This document shows positions 21,588-33,539 of a DNA stretch of 64,000 bases, piece after piece. Source of the stretch: Apium graveolens. Lineage: Eukaryota; Streptophyta; Magnoliopsida; Apiales; Apiaceae. The DNA lies in contig NC_133648.1 in assembly GCF_009905375.1 (NCBI RefSeq), forward strand, positions 27,199,376-27,263,375, given 5' to 3'. Each line of letters starts with the position of its first letter. Position 1 is the stretch's first letter. The notes beneath the pieces are model-generated. The model did no database searches and had not been told where the DNA came from. It saw nothing but the letters and a program-made list of their open reading frames with translations. Made by a program: the position numbers and the translations under genes.

Positions 21588-23247
21588 TGAAAGGAATATG
21601 TCCTAAGTCCAATCTTGTATTAGGATTTAGGAATAACTTTTATGTAATCTGTTTTGATTTCATTGATATTAATAAAAGACTTGTTTTGTTTTTATTACGG
21701 GCTCTATCTATTTAAGTGTTTAAATAAGATATACCATAGTTTAGAGTAAAGCTTTTTATGGATTATGATGAGATCATAATAGTGAGACCTAAAAAGATGA
21801 TAACTCTAAACTTAAATAGTTCCTGGTCATAGGATTACTAACTGGTAATTAATAATCCGCAAAGATCGGTACATACTATGCTTGCTTCATTATGAAGGAT
21901 GTCTGTTCTCATAGACATTTATGTGGTGACACTATAGCTAGTATGTAGGTGCTTATTATAGAATAAGTTCACTGAACATGACTCGCCTAGCTGAACAACT
22001 GATGGAGTTCACTCACGTGTCAGCAGTTATTCACTTAGTGATAGTTGTACAAGTATCCTTGGACTTGAGGTCATCATAGTCATCTTGTGTACACTGAACT
22101 ATGCTTTGGTTTAGTTCTTAGTCTCCAGGGACAATTATTAGGGCTCTTCTGGGTATAGGAATTTGTACACGAAGATAGTGTATGATCAATAAAGGATCTA
22201 CCCCTTCCAGTGAAGGAAGCGAATGTTCAAGGCTGATCCACTTATGCTAGTTCAGGAATCTCTGGCCAGAGTGAATGAAATTAGAAAGGAGTTTCTAATT
22301 TGCATAGAACTACGCATAGTAAATGGTAAGCAAGTGATTGAATTAGATAGGCTTGACACGAGATCCATACCTTGTATTTAATCGGGACATTGTTGGGTAG
22401 AAGGAGTTTATTGTACGGTAACTATTCACTGACAGGTTCTTGGTATTCTAAGCAGTGAATTCATATTATCCGGATAGTCGCGATATGTTGAGAAGCATCA
22501 CTCACGATGTAGAATAAATGTGATTAATTAATTAATCATATTTAATAAATTAGAGAATTTATATAAATAATGATAAAATAGTTTTATTATTATTTATTTC
22601 TACTACCGGCTTAATATTGAACCTACAGGGTCACACCATAAAAAGAGAATGATTTATTGGTGGAGGAATTAATTAATAATGGCTAATAATTATTTATTTG
22701 TGAAATAAATAATTAATTGGCAAATTTAATAATTGATTAAATGAGATTTAATTGATTATAAATTAATTAAGAAAAGTTCTTAATATTATTAATTAAAGGA
22801 TTTAATTTTTGGAAATTAAATCAAGAGAGAGAATTATTTCTAAAGTGTTTAGAAAAAGGATTAATGATTAAAAGGTGTTTTAATTATTAATGAGAATAAT
22901 AAATGGGATAATAATAATAATATTTATGGGAAAATTTCAGCTGAAAATTTTGCCTATAAATACACTATTATAGACCCTATTTTATTAGAACCCACATCGA
23001 ACCCGAAAACCCAAAAAGTTTGGAAAACCCAATTCTCTCCACCTTAACATCGTTTTCTTGGTGGATACCGGTGGAGTGCTTCACACTTGAGGAGCAACTG
23101 CTAAGGATCTCTGATCGTTGTCTCTGAATTATTTTAAAAGGTTAGATTCGATCCCTCGAATTTTTATTCACGATTTATATGCTTTTATTTGGATTTTGTA
23201 TGTGTAAAAGTGTTTTGCCATGCCCCCGCTGCGTTAAAAATCCAACA
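21588..23247 (+). repeat. 5' LTR of element D (1660 bp)
   Basis: Starts TGAAAGGAATATGTCC and ends AAAAATCCAACA. The distal third is extremely AT-rich (TTAATTAATTA runs at about 22520-22940). TATA box TATAAATA at 22955-22962. Confidence 0.95.
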
Positions 23248-23248
23248 T

Positions 23249-23260
23249 TGTTATCAGAGC
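23249..23260 (+). other. Primer-binding site of D
   Basis: TGTTATCAGAGC, one mismatch from the Met-initiator site used by the other elements, directly after the LTR. Confidence 0.8.
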
Positions 23261-23690
23261 ATAGGTTGTATGCATATAGATCTTTGGTAAAAATTTCAGA
23301 ATTTTATGTGCTTGTTTGAATTAATTATGATTTTTACAATTTATATCATGGATTATTTTTGTCTGATGAGAAATCGTTTCTTAGAATAATTTTGAATGTT
23401 GATCTGGGTTCTACAAGTGTTGTAGATCGTCCGAGTATTTTTTTCATAATTTTATGATGTATAGATTTTTTATTATGAATTTTTGAAGTTCTTAAAATTA
23501 AATTCGTGATTAATTAATCATATATATATATAATATGTTGTATATATATATTATCTGCTTTGTATAAAAGTACTCCTGTGTTGTCTGCTGTTGATGATGC
23601 ATGGAATTAAAGAAAAGACAAGGTACAGGTGAGTTGTTAGGCGCGCTATTCGAAAAGCAACGACGGCTGCAATAAAAAAAAATATAGGGG

Positions 23691-23829
23691 TGTAACGCAT
23701 TCCGGGAATGCGTTACACACCTGTGGCGCATTCACGGAATGCGTTACACCCTTTAATGGCTTAAAAGGGGTGTAACGCATCACCGGAATGCGTTACAGGG
23801 CTTGTAACGCGTTCTTGTAATGCGTTACA
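23691..23829 (+). repeat. Four 27-nt palindromes in the leader of D
   Basis: Units at 23691-23717, 23722-23748, 23771-23797 and 23803-23829. Each has a left arm TGTAACGCAT-like and a right arm ATGCGTTACA with a 5-7 nt loop (centre CCGG in the first and third). Three have TGTAACGC as left arm; the second has TGTGGCGC. They lie between PBS and gag, where packaging and dimerisation signals are expected. Confidence 0.85.
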
Positions 23830-24598
23830 GCCCGTCTGTTGATATTAAAATTGATTTTCTGGGAGTTTCGTAACTCCGTTTTGGGCGTGCAATATACCGT
23901 TGGATTCGTTTTTCCGAGACGGATCTAATGGAGTAATCAATTTGAGTTTATATAAAAGTTTTGAACTGTTTATATTTCCATGAAGTGTTTTAAAGTTGTT
24001 TTTGACTGTTTTAATTGCTTTTAAATGCTTCATGTGATACATAGAGATGTATATTGCTTGTTCTAATGTGCTAGATGATGTAACATGCCTACCTTGATGT
24101 TTATTCATGTTGATATATGTGATATATGCTTAGTTTATCATGCGATGATAGATTTAGGTGAACTTGAATGAACATAAGGCGTTTGTTAGACAACCTAGTA
24201 TAGTGAAATTGTTTCATAACCTTAAGAACAATATTATGAATACAATCATGAGATTCTTGTGTTTATGAAACACGTAATTGAATATGAATTTTCGATATGA
24301 GAGAAAGGATGATTCTGTCAACAACAGATTTCTATTTGTAAGAAAGGGTTATTAAGTGACGCCTCTTGACAATGCTCCACCCGATCTGGGAATCATCTGA
24401 TTATTGATTATTGATTTGAAATATTTAATTTAAAAGGAAAAATTTCTTTATAATATGATTATGATTGTAACGTAATATAATCCCTCTAAAATTAAATAAT
24501 ATCAAGTAGTAATTGGCCAATGACACAACGGGCTTGTGTCGGTCATAGCCTTCCAACATGATAGAAAAGTAGTTCTTATTTTTGAATCATTGTCGGTT

Positions 24599-24893
24599 CG
24601 TGCTACAGCCGAGGGCTTTGATTTTGAAATAAGAAATACTTGTCTATTACATAGAGATGTGTACATTGAATAAGAATCTAAAGGTCAGTACGTGCTACAG
24701 CCGTGGGCCTTTGGGGACTGATTCAACTGTACGGAATGTTGGGTTAGACTTGACTTAGAATATTGAGTTTGTCGTGCTACAGCCGAGACTCAATTATTGA
24801 AGAGGCTAAAGTTTGATTAGGGAATAACATGAGATGTAATTGACAAGAGTTGTCTGCCTATTGAACATTACATGGCGGTTCGTGCTACAGCCG
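24599..24893 (+). repeat. Four copies of CGTGCTACAGCCG in the leader of D
   Basis: Exact copies at 24599-24611, 24691-24703, 24773-24785 and 24881-24893, spaced 82 to 108 bp, each followed by G-rich sequence. A degenerate copy (GTCGGTCATAGCC) is near 24537. The rest of the 23261-25096 leader has no convincing ORF. Confidence 0.85.
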
Positions 24894-25096
24894 GGGTCGT
24901 GTAATGGAATGTAGGACCCCTATTCCCACTAGCATTATGAATGCTTAATTTTTCACGTAGGGGGTTGAATAAATTAGATAAACTAGTGGGAGCCACTTAT
25001 GAATAAAGACCCGATTCATATAGTGTTTTGAAATGAAATCGAATATTTGCTAAGTGTTGTTATGTGTTTATCATTTACAGATTTACTTTGTACGTT

Positions 25097-26110
25097 ATGT
25101 CTTCTGCACTATCACTCAGGAGCATACTAGATGCTCACAAATTGACTGGTCCTAATTATGCTGACTGGCTTCGAAACTTGAGAATTGTTCTCAGGATTGA
25201 GAAGCTGGAATACGTGATTGACTCACCTAAGCCTACTAAACCTGCTAGTGATGCACATAATGATGAACATGTTATGTATCGTAAATGGATAGATGATGAA
25301 AATGTTGCTCAATGCATCATGCTAGCTTCCATGAACATTGAGCTACAGAAGCAACATGAGTATATGGATGCTCACACTATCCTCATGCATCTACAAGAGT
25401 TGTATGATGTGGCGGGGAGGACAGCTCGATATGAGATATCGAAGGAGTTGTTCGGTTGTAGGATGTCTGAGGGATCATCTGTGAATGACCATGTACTTAA
25501 GATAATCAATTTGATTGAACATCTTGGACAACTTGGTTTTGTCATGGATGGGGAGCTGAGCCAAGACTTGGTCTTGCAATCGCTTCCGAGTTCGTTCTCG
25601 CAGTTTGTTATGATCTTTCACATGAATAAGTTGGATGTCAGCCTGCCTGAACTCCACAACATGTTGAAGACTGCGGAATCGAATTTTTCCCCTAAGAAGA
25701 GTTCTGTTCTTCTAATTGGTGAAGGTTCCAATCCTAAGAAAAGGAAGAGGAACCCTTCCAAGAAGAAGAAAGTAGGTGAGAAAATGCCGGTTCCACCAAA
25801 AGCTGAAGACCCCGAGAGCAAAATTGTTTGCTTTCACTGTAACAAGGTGGGGCACTGGAAGAGGAACTGCAAGGTTTACCTTGGAGAATTGAAGAAGAAG
25901 AAGGGTAGTGAGACTACCGCTTCTGATTCAGGTATGTTCATGATAGAAATGGATATGTCATTAAATCAAATTTCTACTTGGGTATTAGATACCGCCTGTG
26001 GTTCTCAAATCTGCAATTTGTTGCAGGGACCAAGGAGAAGTAGGACTCTTGAGGAAGAAGAGGTGATTCTACTGATGGAAATGGAGCAAGAGTTGCTGCT
26101 GAAGATGTAA
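25097..26110 (+). CDS. gag: Gag plus start of protease of element D (337 aa)
   Basis: Copia-type Gag: SALSLRSILDAHKLTGPNYADW start, capsid region to about residue 215, a basic patch (KKRKRNPSKKKK), and CCHC knuckle CFHCNKVGHWKRNC. A protease start follows (WVLDTACGSQIC; the usual motif is DTGC, here DTAC). The start chosen is the second Met of the longer frame (25064) because MSSALSL fits the family N-terminus. The frame shifts soon after the protease motif and ends TAA at 26108-26110. An otherwise clean gag in an element with a dead pol. Confidence 0.85.
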   Translation: MSSALSLRSILDAHKLTGPNYADWLRNLRIVLRIEKLEYVIDSPKPTKPASDAHNDEHVMYRKWIDDENVAQCIMLASMNIELQKQHEYMDAHTILMHLQELYDVAGRTARYEISKELFGCRMSEGSSVNDHVLKIINLIEHLGQLGFVMDGELSQDLVLQSLPSSFSQFVMIFHMNKLDVSLPELHNMLKTAESNFSPKKSSVLLIGEGSNPKKRKRNPSKKKKVGEKMPVPPKAEDPESKIVCFHCNKVGHWKRNCKVYLGELKKKKGSETTASDSGMFMIEMDMSLNQISTWVLDTACGSQICNLLQGPRRSRTLEEEEVILLMEMEQELLLKM

Positions 26111-27893
26111 AATCATTTCATTTACATAGGCCTACGAGCAAGACTATTGTTTGAAATAATTGTTATTTTGTTCCCTCGATTGTGAGGAATATTATTCCCA
26201 TGTTAGACTTGGCTGGATTTTCATTTATTATTGAGAATAATGAATGTTCTATTTTTAGAGATAATATTCTTTATGGACGTGGTGCTTTAAATAATGGTCT
26301 GTATATATGTGACATAATTTACTTCAGATTGAACAAACTAATAAAAGAAAAGGGATGATGAAAATCTCACTTTATTGTGGCACTGCAGTCTCCATTTAGT
26401 GGACATGGAGAGAGGGCTGCAGATTTGCTAGGATTGGTACACACAAATGTATGTGAACCATAGTCTACGCAAGCCATGGGTGGATTTTCATACTTCATTA
26501 CTTTCATAGATGATAGATCTGGATTCAGATATGTGTTTGATGAAACACAAGTCTGAGGCCTTTGAAAAGTTCAAAGAATATAAGTATGAAGTGGAGAAAC
26601 AACCAAACATAGTATTATAACTCTTCGATTAGATCGAGGTGGTGAATACTTGAACGGAGAGTTTCTAGATTATCTCAAAGTAAATGGTATAGTCTCCCAG
26701 TGGACTCCTCCAGATTGGTATCTGAAAGGAGAAATCGAACTTTGTTAGACATAATTCGGTCCATGATGAGCTATGCAAATCTTCCAGTATTCCTATGGGG
26801 TTATGCATTGGAAACCTCAGCATATTTACTGAATAAGGTACCTTCCAAAATCCGTTCCTTAAACTTCCTATGAGATATGGAAAGAAAGGAAACCGAGTCT
26901 TAAACACATTAAGATTTGGGGATGTCCAGCTTATGTCAAGAAAGTTGACCCAGATAAGCTGGAATATCGATCCGTAAAATATAGTTTTGTGGGATATCCT
27001 AAAGAGACTTTAGGGTATTACTTTTACACCAATCATCGGGTGTTTGTCTCCAGACATGTTACCTTCTTGGAAAAGGAGTTTATCCTTGAAGGAAACAGTG
27101 GGAGTAAAATTGAACTTGATGAAGTTCAAGAAGCACAAACTACTACAGATCGAGTGGAAACACCTGTTCTGACTGAACAACCTTTTGTGGAATAGCCCAT
27201 TCATAGGTTAGGGAGAGTGTCTTGCCAACCTGAGAGGTATTATGGCCTTGTCATTGAGAATGACAATGATTTGTCGATCATTGATAATGACGACCCTGTG
27301 ACCTATAATGAGGCTATGAGTAGTGTTGACTCAGAGAAATGGCATAGTGCCATGAAATCCAGAATGGAATCTATGTATACGGTATACAAAAGATAGATTA
27401 TAGCAGATGGCCAGGTGGAGACCTTTAAGGCCAGGTTTTTGGAAAAAGGATTCAAACAAAGGCAGTGGATTGACTTTGATGAAACTTTTTACCTGTAGCC
27501 CTGTTAAAATCAGTTCGGATTTTGCTTGCGATTGCTGCTTACTACGACTATGAGATCTGGCAATTAGCCAGGTGGTTTTATTTCCAAGAGAAATGAAAAC
27601 CTAGTGTGTAAGCTGTTGCGAACCATATGTGGTTTAAAGCAAGCTTCTCGAAAGATGGAACATTCGTTTTGATGAGACAATCAAAGAGTTTGATTTTATC
27701 AAAAACGAAGATGAACCATGCGTCTACAAAAGGGTTAGTGGGAGCGCGATAACATTTCTTATATTGTATTGAAATAGAGTTGACACACATAACAACATAG
27801 CAGACCCACTCACAAAGCTACTTTTTGAAAGTCACTTTGATCGTCATAAAGATGAGATGGGTATTAGATACCAGAGTGATTGGCTTTAGTACA
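26111..27893 (+). pseudogene. pol: Pol remnant of element D (IN and fragments of RT/RH)
   Basis: Readable in changing frames: pre-integrase (FSFIIENNECSIFRDNILYG), integrase pieces (ADLLGLVHTNVCEP; ITFIDDRSGFRY; RLDRGGEYLNGEFLDYLKVN; RRNRTLLDIIRSMMSYANLP), and integrase C-terminal part (ECP-like WGCPAYVKKVDPDKLEYRS, KETLGYYFYTNHRVFV). RT is reduced to its N-terminal start and GLKQAS-like piece. A deletion near 27770 joins it to the RNase H end (NIADPLTKLLFESHFDRH). The catalytic YVDD box and most of RNase H are missing, and many stops are present. It cannot encode its own reverse transcriptase. Confidence 0.88.
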
Positions 27894-27903
27894 AGTGGGA
27901 GAT

Positions 27904-29575
27904 TGAAAGGAATATGTCCTAAGTCCAATCATGTATTAGGATTTAGGAATAACTTTTATGTAATCTGTTTTGATTTCATTGATATTAATAAAAGACTTGT
28001 TTTGTTTTTATTACGGGCTCTATCTATTTAAGTGTTTAAATAAGATATACCATAGTTTAGAGTAAAGCTATTTATGGATTATGATGAGATCATAATAGTG
28101 AGACCTAAAAAGATGATAACTCTAAACTTAAATAGTTCCTGGTCATAGGATTACTAACTGGTAATTAATAATCCGCAAAGATCGGTACATACTATGCTTG
28201 CTTCATTATGAAGGATGTCTGTTCTCATAGACATTTGTGTGGTGACACTATAGCTAGTATGTAGGTGCTTATTATAGAATAAGTTCACTGAACATGACTC
28301 GCCTAGCTGAACAACTGATGGAGTTCACTCACGTGTCAGCAGTTGTTCGCTTAGTGATAGTTGTACAAGTATCCTTGGACTTGAGGTCATCATAGTCATC
28401 TTGTGTACACTGAACTATGCTTTGGTTTAGTTCTTAGTCTCCAGGGACAATTATTAGGGCTCTTCTGGGTATAGGAATTTGTACACGAAGATAGTGTATG
28501 ATCAATAAAGGATCTACCACTTCCAGTGAAGGAAGCGAATGTTCAAGGCCGATCCACTTATGCTAGTTCAGGAATCTCTGGCCAGAGTGAATGAAATTAG
28601 AAAGGAGTTTCTAATTTGCATAGAACTACGCATAGTAAATGGTAAGCAAGTGATTGAATTAGATAGGCTTGACACGAGATCCATGCCTTGTATTTAATCG
28701 GGACATTGTTGGGTAGAAGGAGTTTATTGTACGGTAACTATTCACTGACAGGTTCTTGGTATTCTAAGCAGTGAATTCATATTATCCGGATAGTCGCGAT
28801 ATGTTGAGAAGCATCACTCACGATGTAGAATAAATGTGATTAATTAATTAATCATATTTAATAAATTAGAGAATTTATATAAATAATGATAAAATAGTTT
28901 TATTATTATTTATTTCTACTACCGGCTTAATATTGAACCTACAGGGTCACACCATAAAAAGAGAATAATTTATTGGTGGAGGAATTAATTAATAATGGCT
29001 AATAATTATTTATTTGTGAAATAAATAATTAATTGGCAAATTTAATAATTGATTAAATGAGATTTAATTGATTATAAATTAATTAAGAAAAGTTCTTAAT
29101 ATTATTAATTAAAGGATTTAATTTTTGGAAATTAAATCAAGAGAGAGAATTATTTCTAAAGTGTTTAGAAAAAGGATTAATGATTAAAAGGTGTTTTAAT
29201 TATTAATGAGAATAATAAATGGGATAATAATAATAATATTTATGGGAAAATTTCAGCTGAAAATTTTGCCTATAAATACACTATTATAGACCCTATTTTA
29301 TTAGAACCCACATCGAACCCGAAAACCTAAAAAGTTTGGAAAACCCAATTCTCTCCACCTCCTTCCTCCTCCTTAACATCGTTTTCTTGGTGGATACCGG
29401 TGGAGTGTTTCACACTTGAGGAGCAACTGCTAAGGATCTCTGATCGTTGTCTCCAAATTATTTTAAAGGTTAGATTCGATCCCTCGAATTTTTATTCACG
29501 ATTTATATGCTTTTATTTGGATTTTGTATGTGTAAAAGTGTTTTGCCATGCCCCCACTGCGTTAAAAATCCAACA
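27904..29575 (+). repeat. 3' LTR of element D (1672 bp)
   Basis: Same ends as the 5' LTR. It carries an extra CTCC/TCCTCC stretch near 29357-29372 that accounts for the 12-bp difference. TATA box at 29271-29278. Preceded by the PPT AGTGGGAGAT (27894-27903). Confidence 0.95.
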
Positions 29576-29774
29576 GTTTACATCAAGCATGCCATTTCCT
29601 GGTAGCCATAATATGCATGATAATTCTGTTGCATTAAATGGTTTCAAAGGCCCAACCCAAATGACTAAGGAAGAATCTGAAATTCCTAAGTCAAATGAGT
29701 TAAGACTTAAGAAACAGAAGAAGAAAGCTAACAAGGCAGGACCCAAGGAAACTTGGGTACCAAAATCAACTTGA
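29576..29774 (+). pseudogene. gag: Gag of element C, 3' end after insertion D
   Basis: Continues the Met/Pro-rich tail and ends in the basic segment KKQKKKANKAGPKETWVPKST followed by TGA. The WVPK motif matches WVLK at the Gag end of A, B and G. The longer open frame that starts at 29400 is an accident of the D LTR running into it. The CAG/GG junction (CAG 29792-29794) follows; pol is in a different frame from gag here. Confidence 0.85.
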
Positions 29775-29788
29775 TTTGATTTTGATGT

Positions 29789-32700
29789 GTGCAGGGAAAC
29801 AAAAGGAATCTTTGGTACTTGGACAGTGGCTGTTCAAGACACATGACTGGTGATTCTACCCAGCTCACAGAGTTTAAGGAGAGAGCTGGCCCAAGTATTA
29901 CTTTTGGAGATGACAGCAAGGGTTATACTGTGGGATATGGCTTGATTTCAAAAGACAATGTCATCATTGAGGAGGTTGCCTTAATGGATGGTCTCAAACA
30001 CAATCTGTTGAGTATCAGTCAGCTTTGTGACAAAGGCAATTCAGTAACCTTCAATAAAGAAGCCTGTGTTGTGACTAATAATCAAAGCAACAAAGTGGTT
30101 CTCACTGGTGTGAGAAGAGGAAATGTGTACCTAGCTGATTTCAACTCAACTAAAGCAGAATCTGTAACTTATCTTCTCAGTAAAGCAAGTCAGGATGAAA
30201 GTTGGCTATGGCACAAGAAGCTATCTCATTTAAACTTCAAGACCATGAATGAGCTGGTAAAGAAAGAATTGGTAAGAGGTATTCCTCTAGTGGAGTTTTC
30301 GAAGGATGGACTGTGTGATGCCTGCCAAAAGGGGAAGCAGATCAAAGCATCATTCAGGAAGAAACTTGATTCAGCAATTGAAGAGCCTTTACAACTGCTT
30401 CACATGGACTTGTTTGGACCGGTCAATGTATTGTCAATCTCAAGGAAAAGATTTTTCCTAGTAATTGTAGATGATTTCTCAAAGTTCTCTTGGACATATT
30501 TTCTAAAGTCTAAAGATGAGGCTAGTGAAATCATCATCAATCACATAAGGCAAGTCAACAATCATCCCGATTTCAAAGTTAGAAGAATCAATAGTGATAA
30601 TGGAACTGAGTTTAAGAAATCTGTCATGAGAGCATTCTGTGAAGAAAATGGGATACTGCATGAGTTTTCAGCATCAAGGACTCCACAATAGAATGGAGTA
30701 GTGGAAAGGAAGAACAGATCACTTATTGAAGCTGCAAGGATAATGCTTGAAGAATCTAAACTACCAACATATTTCTGGGCTGAAGCTGTAAATACTGCAT
30801 GCTACACTCAGAACATTTCTCTGATTAATCAAGTAAGATGCATGACTCCCTATCAATTGTTCAAGAACAAGAAGCCAACTCTAAACTTTCTTCATGTCTT
30901 TGGCTACAAATGCTATATCCTGAGAAATCAAACTGATCAAAATGGGAAGTTTGATGCTAAAGCAGATGAAGGAATTTTTGTTGGATATGCTGTTGGTAAA
31001 GCATATAGAGTCTACAATCTAAGAACCAACATTGTTGTGGAATCTATACATGTTGTGTTTGATGATAAAAAGATTGAAGGACTGGAAGATGGAGATTACC
31101 ACGAGAGCCTCAAATTCGACAATGTTGAGATGGTTAGTGATGAAAGTGATGACAAGAGTGATCAAGAAACAATGTCTAAGGATAATGTAGACAAATCTAC
31201 CACCAATGAAGCACAAAACTCAACATCCGTCGAGTTGCATAATGCTTCATTCATCGGAAGGCAATCTGTGTTATCCGTCGGAAGACAACCTGCCTCATTC
31301 GTTGGTACTCAAAATTCACCATCCGTCGGGTTATCAAAAGGAGCAGGAGGTCAAGACAGATCACCTACAGAAAATTCTCCTTTCTCAAATCAAAAATCCA
31401 CAAACTCAGGGGGAGTTTCTAGCAATCAAAACTCAATCACACATCAAGACAATCATGAGGCCTCTTCATCTAGAGCTAATCTACCTCAACAAAGGAAATG
31501 GACAAAAGATCACCCATTTGAGCTTATCATTGGTGTTGTTTCTTCTAGAGTTCAAACAAGAAGAGCAACTCAGGAAGAATGTCTATACAGCAGCTTTCTG
31601 TCAAAGGAAGAACCAAAGAAGGTAGAAGAAGCTTTGTTGGATCCTGATTGGATTTTAGCTATGCAGGAGGAGCTAAATCAATTTGAAAGGAATAATGTAT
31701 GGAAGCTAGTACCCAAGCCTAAAGGAAAGAATCCAATAGACACCAAGTGGGTATTCAGAAACAAGATGGATGAAAATGGCATAGTAATCAGGAATAAAGC
31801 TAGATTGGTTGCTGAGGGTTATTGTCAGCAAGAAGGAATAGATTTTGATGAAACATTTGCTCTTGTTGCAAGACTTGAAGCCATCAGAATCTTCTTAGCC
31901 TATGCAGCCCATGCCAATTTCAAGGTCTATCAAATGGATGTCAAAAGTGCCTTTCTAAATGGAGATTTGGAGGAAAAAGTGTATGTTAGTCAACCTCCTG
32001 GTTTTGAAGATCCAAATTTTCCAGAATATGTCTATTATCTACTGAAAGCACTTTATGGACTGAAGCAAGCACCTAGAGCCTGGTATGACACTTTATCAAA
32101 GTTCCTTTTGGAAAATCATTTCACAAGAGGTATTGTAGATAAAACTTTATTTTTCAGAAATGTTAATGGCTCTAGTATACTTGTTCAAATTTATGTAGAT
32201 GATATTATTTTTGGCTTTACAGATGAGAAACTTTGCAAAAAGTTTGCCAAATTGATGCAAAGTAAGTATGAAATGAGTATGATGGGAGAACTAACTTACT
32301 TTCTTGGTTTGCAAGTTAAGCAAGTTAGTGATGGAATATTCATTAGTCAAACTAAATATATTTTTGATCTCTTAAAGAAGTTTGATCTAATGGATTCCAC
32401 ATCTGCAAAAACTGTCATGGCCACAACAACTAAGCTTGAATTAAACACTACTGAAAAGTCTGTGGATATTTCAAGTTACAGGGGCATGGTTGGCTCACTT
32501 CCGTACCTAACAGCTAGTAGGCCAGATATAACGTTTGCTACTTGTTTATGTGCTAGATTTCAGGCTGATCCTAGAGAATCTCACTTGATAGCTATTAAAA
32601 GAATTTTCAGATATCTCAAGGGAACACCAAAACTTGGCATTTGGTACCCTAGAGATTCTAGCTTTGATCTAACTGGTTATTCAGATGCAGATTATGCAGG

Positions 32701-33136
32701 TTGTAGAATTGATAGAAAGAGCACAACAGTAACCTGTCAATTTCTAGGAAATAAGCTTGTGTCTTGGTTCAGTAAAAAGCAAAATTCAGTTTCTACTTCT
32801 ACAGCTGAAGCTGAATATATTGCTGCTGGCAGTTGCTGTGCATAAATTTTATGGATAAAAAATCAGTTGCTAGATTATGCTTTGCAAGTTGAAAGGATTC
32901 CTATTTTCTGTGATAACACAAGTGCAATTGCCATCACTGCAAATCCAGTGCAACATTCAAGGACAAAGCACATAGATATTAAGTACCATTTCATAAGGGA
33001 ACATGTAATGAATGGTACTGTGGAGTTACATTTTGTTCCAAGTGAGAAGCAACTTGTAGATATCTTTACCAAGCCACTGGATGAATCCACCTTTTCAAGG
33101 TTGGTAAGTGAGTTAGGTATGCTTAATTACTCTTAA
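29789..33136 (+). pseudogene. pol: Pol of element C (PR-IN-RT-RH), two nonsense codons
   Basis: One frame throughout. Protease YLDSGCSRHMTGD; pre-integrase WHKKLSHLNF with CDACQ; integrase [30 protein letters not shown]; a linker rich in CCGTCG-type motifs (31224-31330); [18 protein letters not shown] and YVDDIIFG; RNase [34 protein letters not shown] at 30689-30691 lies inside the integrase core between its second Asp and the Glu, and TAA at 32843-32845 is in RNase H (after AAGSCCA). Both fit single C-to-T changes at Gln codons. The element is otherwise well preserved. Confidence 0.94.
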
Positions 33137-33539
33137 ATTTATCTGAGTTATTTTGCAAGTTATAATGTAGCCAGAAATTTAGTTGATTTTTAAGTCTTGG
33201 ATGAAATTTTGGCTAAGTCAAAATTTGCATCTCGACGGATGACCCTTATCCATCGAGTTTAGTCATCCGTCGATATACTACTTGCTAATAAAAGTCAATT
33301 ATTTTTCTGGAATACTTTATGACTCGACGGATATCAGTTTATCCTCATCCGTCGAATTGTCTAAATCTCAGCCATTAATTCCCTGAACATTATCCATCGA
33401 GTATACTTACAGTTTGTAAGCATTACACGACGGATAATGGGTGGAATTTTTACAGTTTACTTTTAAAAGGCTATTTTAGGCAATTTCTATTGGTTAATTT
33501 ACTTTTCTTTATTATTTTTGTCAGTTATTTTTGAGATAG
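33137..33539 (+). other. Post-pol spacer of C with alternating CTCGACGGAT/ATCCGTCGAG
   Basis: Non-coding. Motif sites: CTCGACGGAT at 33231-33240 and 33323-33332; ATCCRTCGAR/T at 33248-33257, 33265-33274, 33347-33356 and 33392-33401; ACGACGGATA at 33427-33436. Orientations alternate, so neighbours can pair as hairpins. The homologous spacer of E shows the same pattern. Confidence 0.85.

Larger units (their letters stand above)
21588..29575 (+). mobile_element. Element D: Ty1/copia retrotransposon with intact gag and deleted pol
   Basis: LTRs 21588-23247 and 27904-29575, flanked by GTTTA on both sides (21583-21587, 29576-29580). The 1.6-1.7-kb LTRs differ by roughly one percent by eye plus a 12-bp length difference, so insertion is fairly recent. 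The internal part is an unusually long leader (about 1.8 kb), a gag-protease ORF and a pol remnant lacking the RT core. A copia lineage different from A/B/C by gag sequence and LTR size. Confidence 0.95.

Noticed and set aside
23690..23830. CRISPR-like array
   Set aside because: Repeats are palindromes with unequal, very short spacing inside a plant retrotransposon leader; no cas context.
25064..25096. Upstream Met for the D gag
   Set aside because: The extra residues are hydrophobic leader translation; MSSALSL at 25097 is the family-like N-terminus.
29400..29575. Coding region across the end of the D 3' LTR
   Set aside because: Only the part after 29576 is gag of C; the LTR part happens to be open in the same frame.
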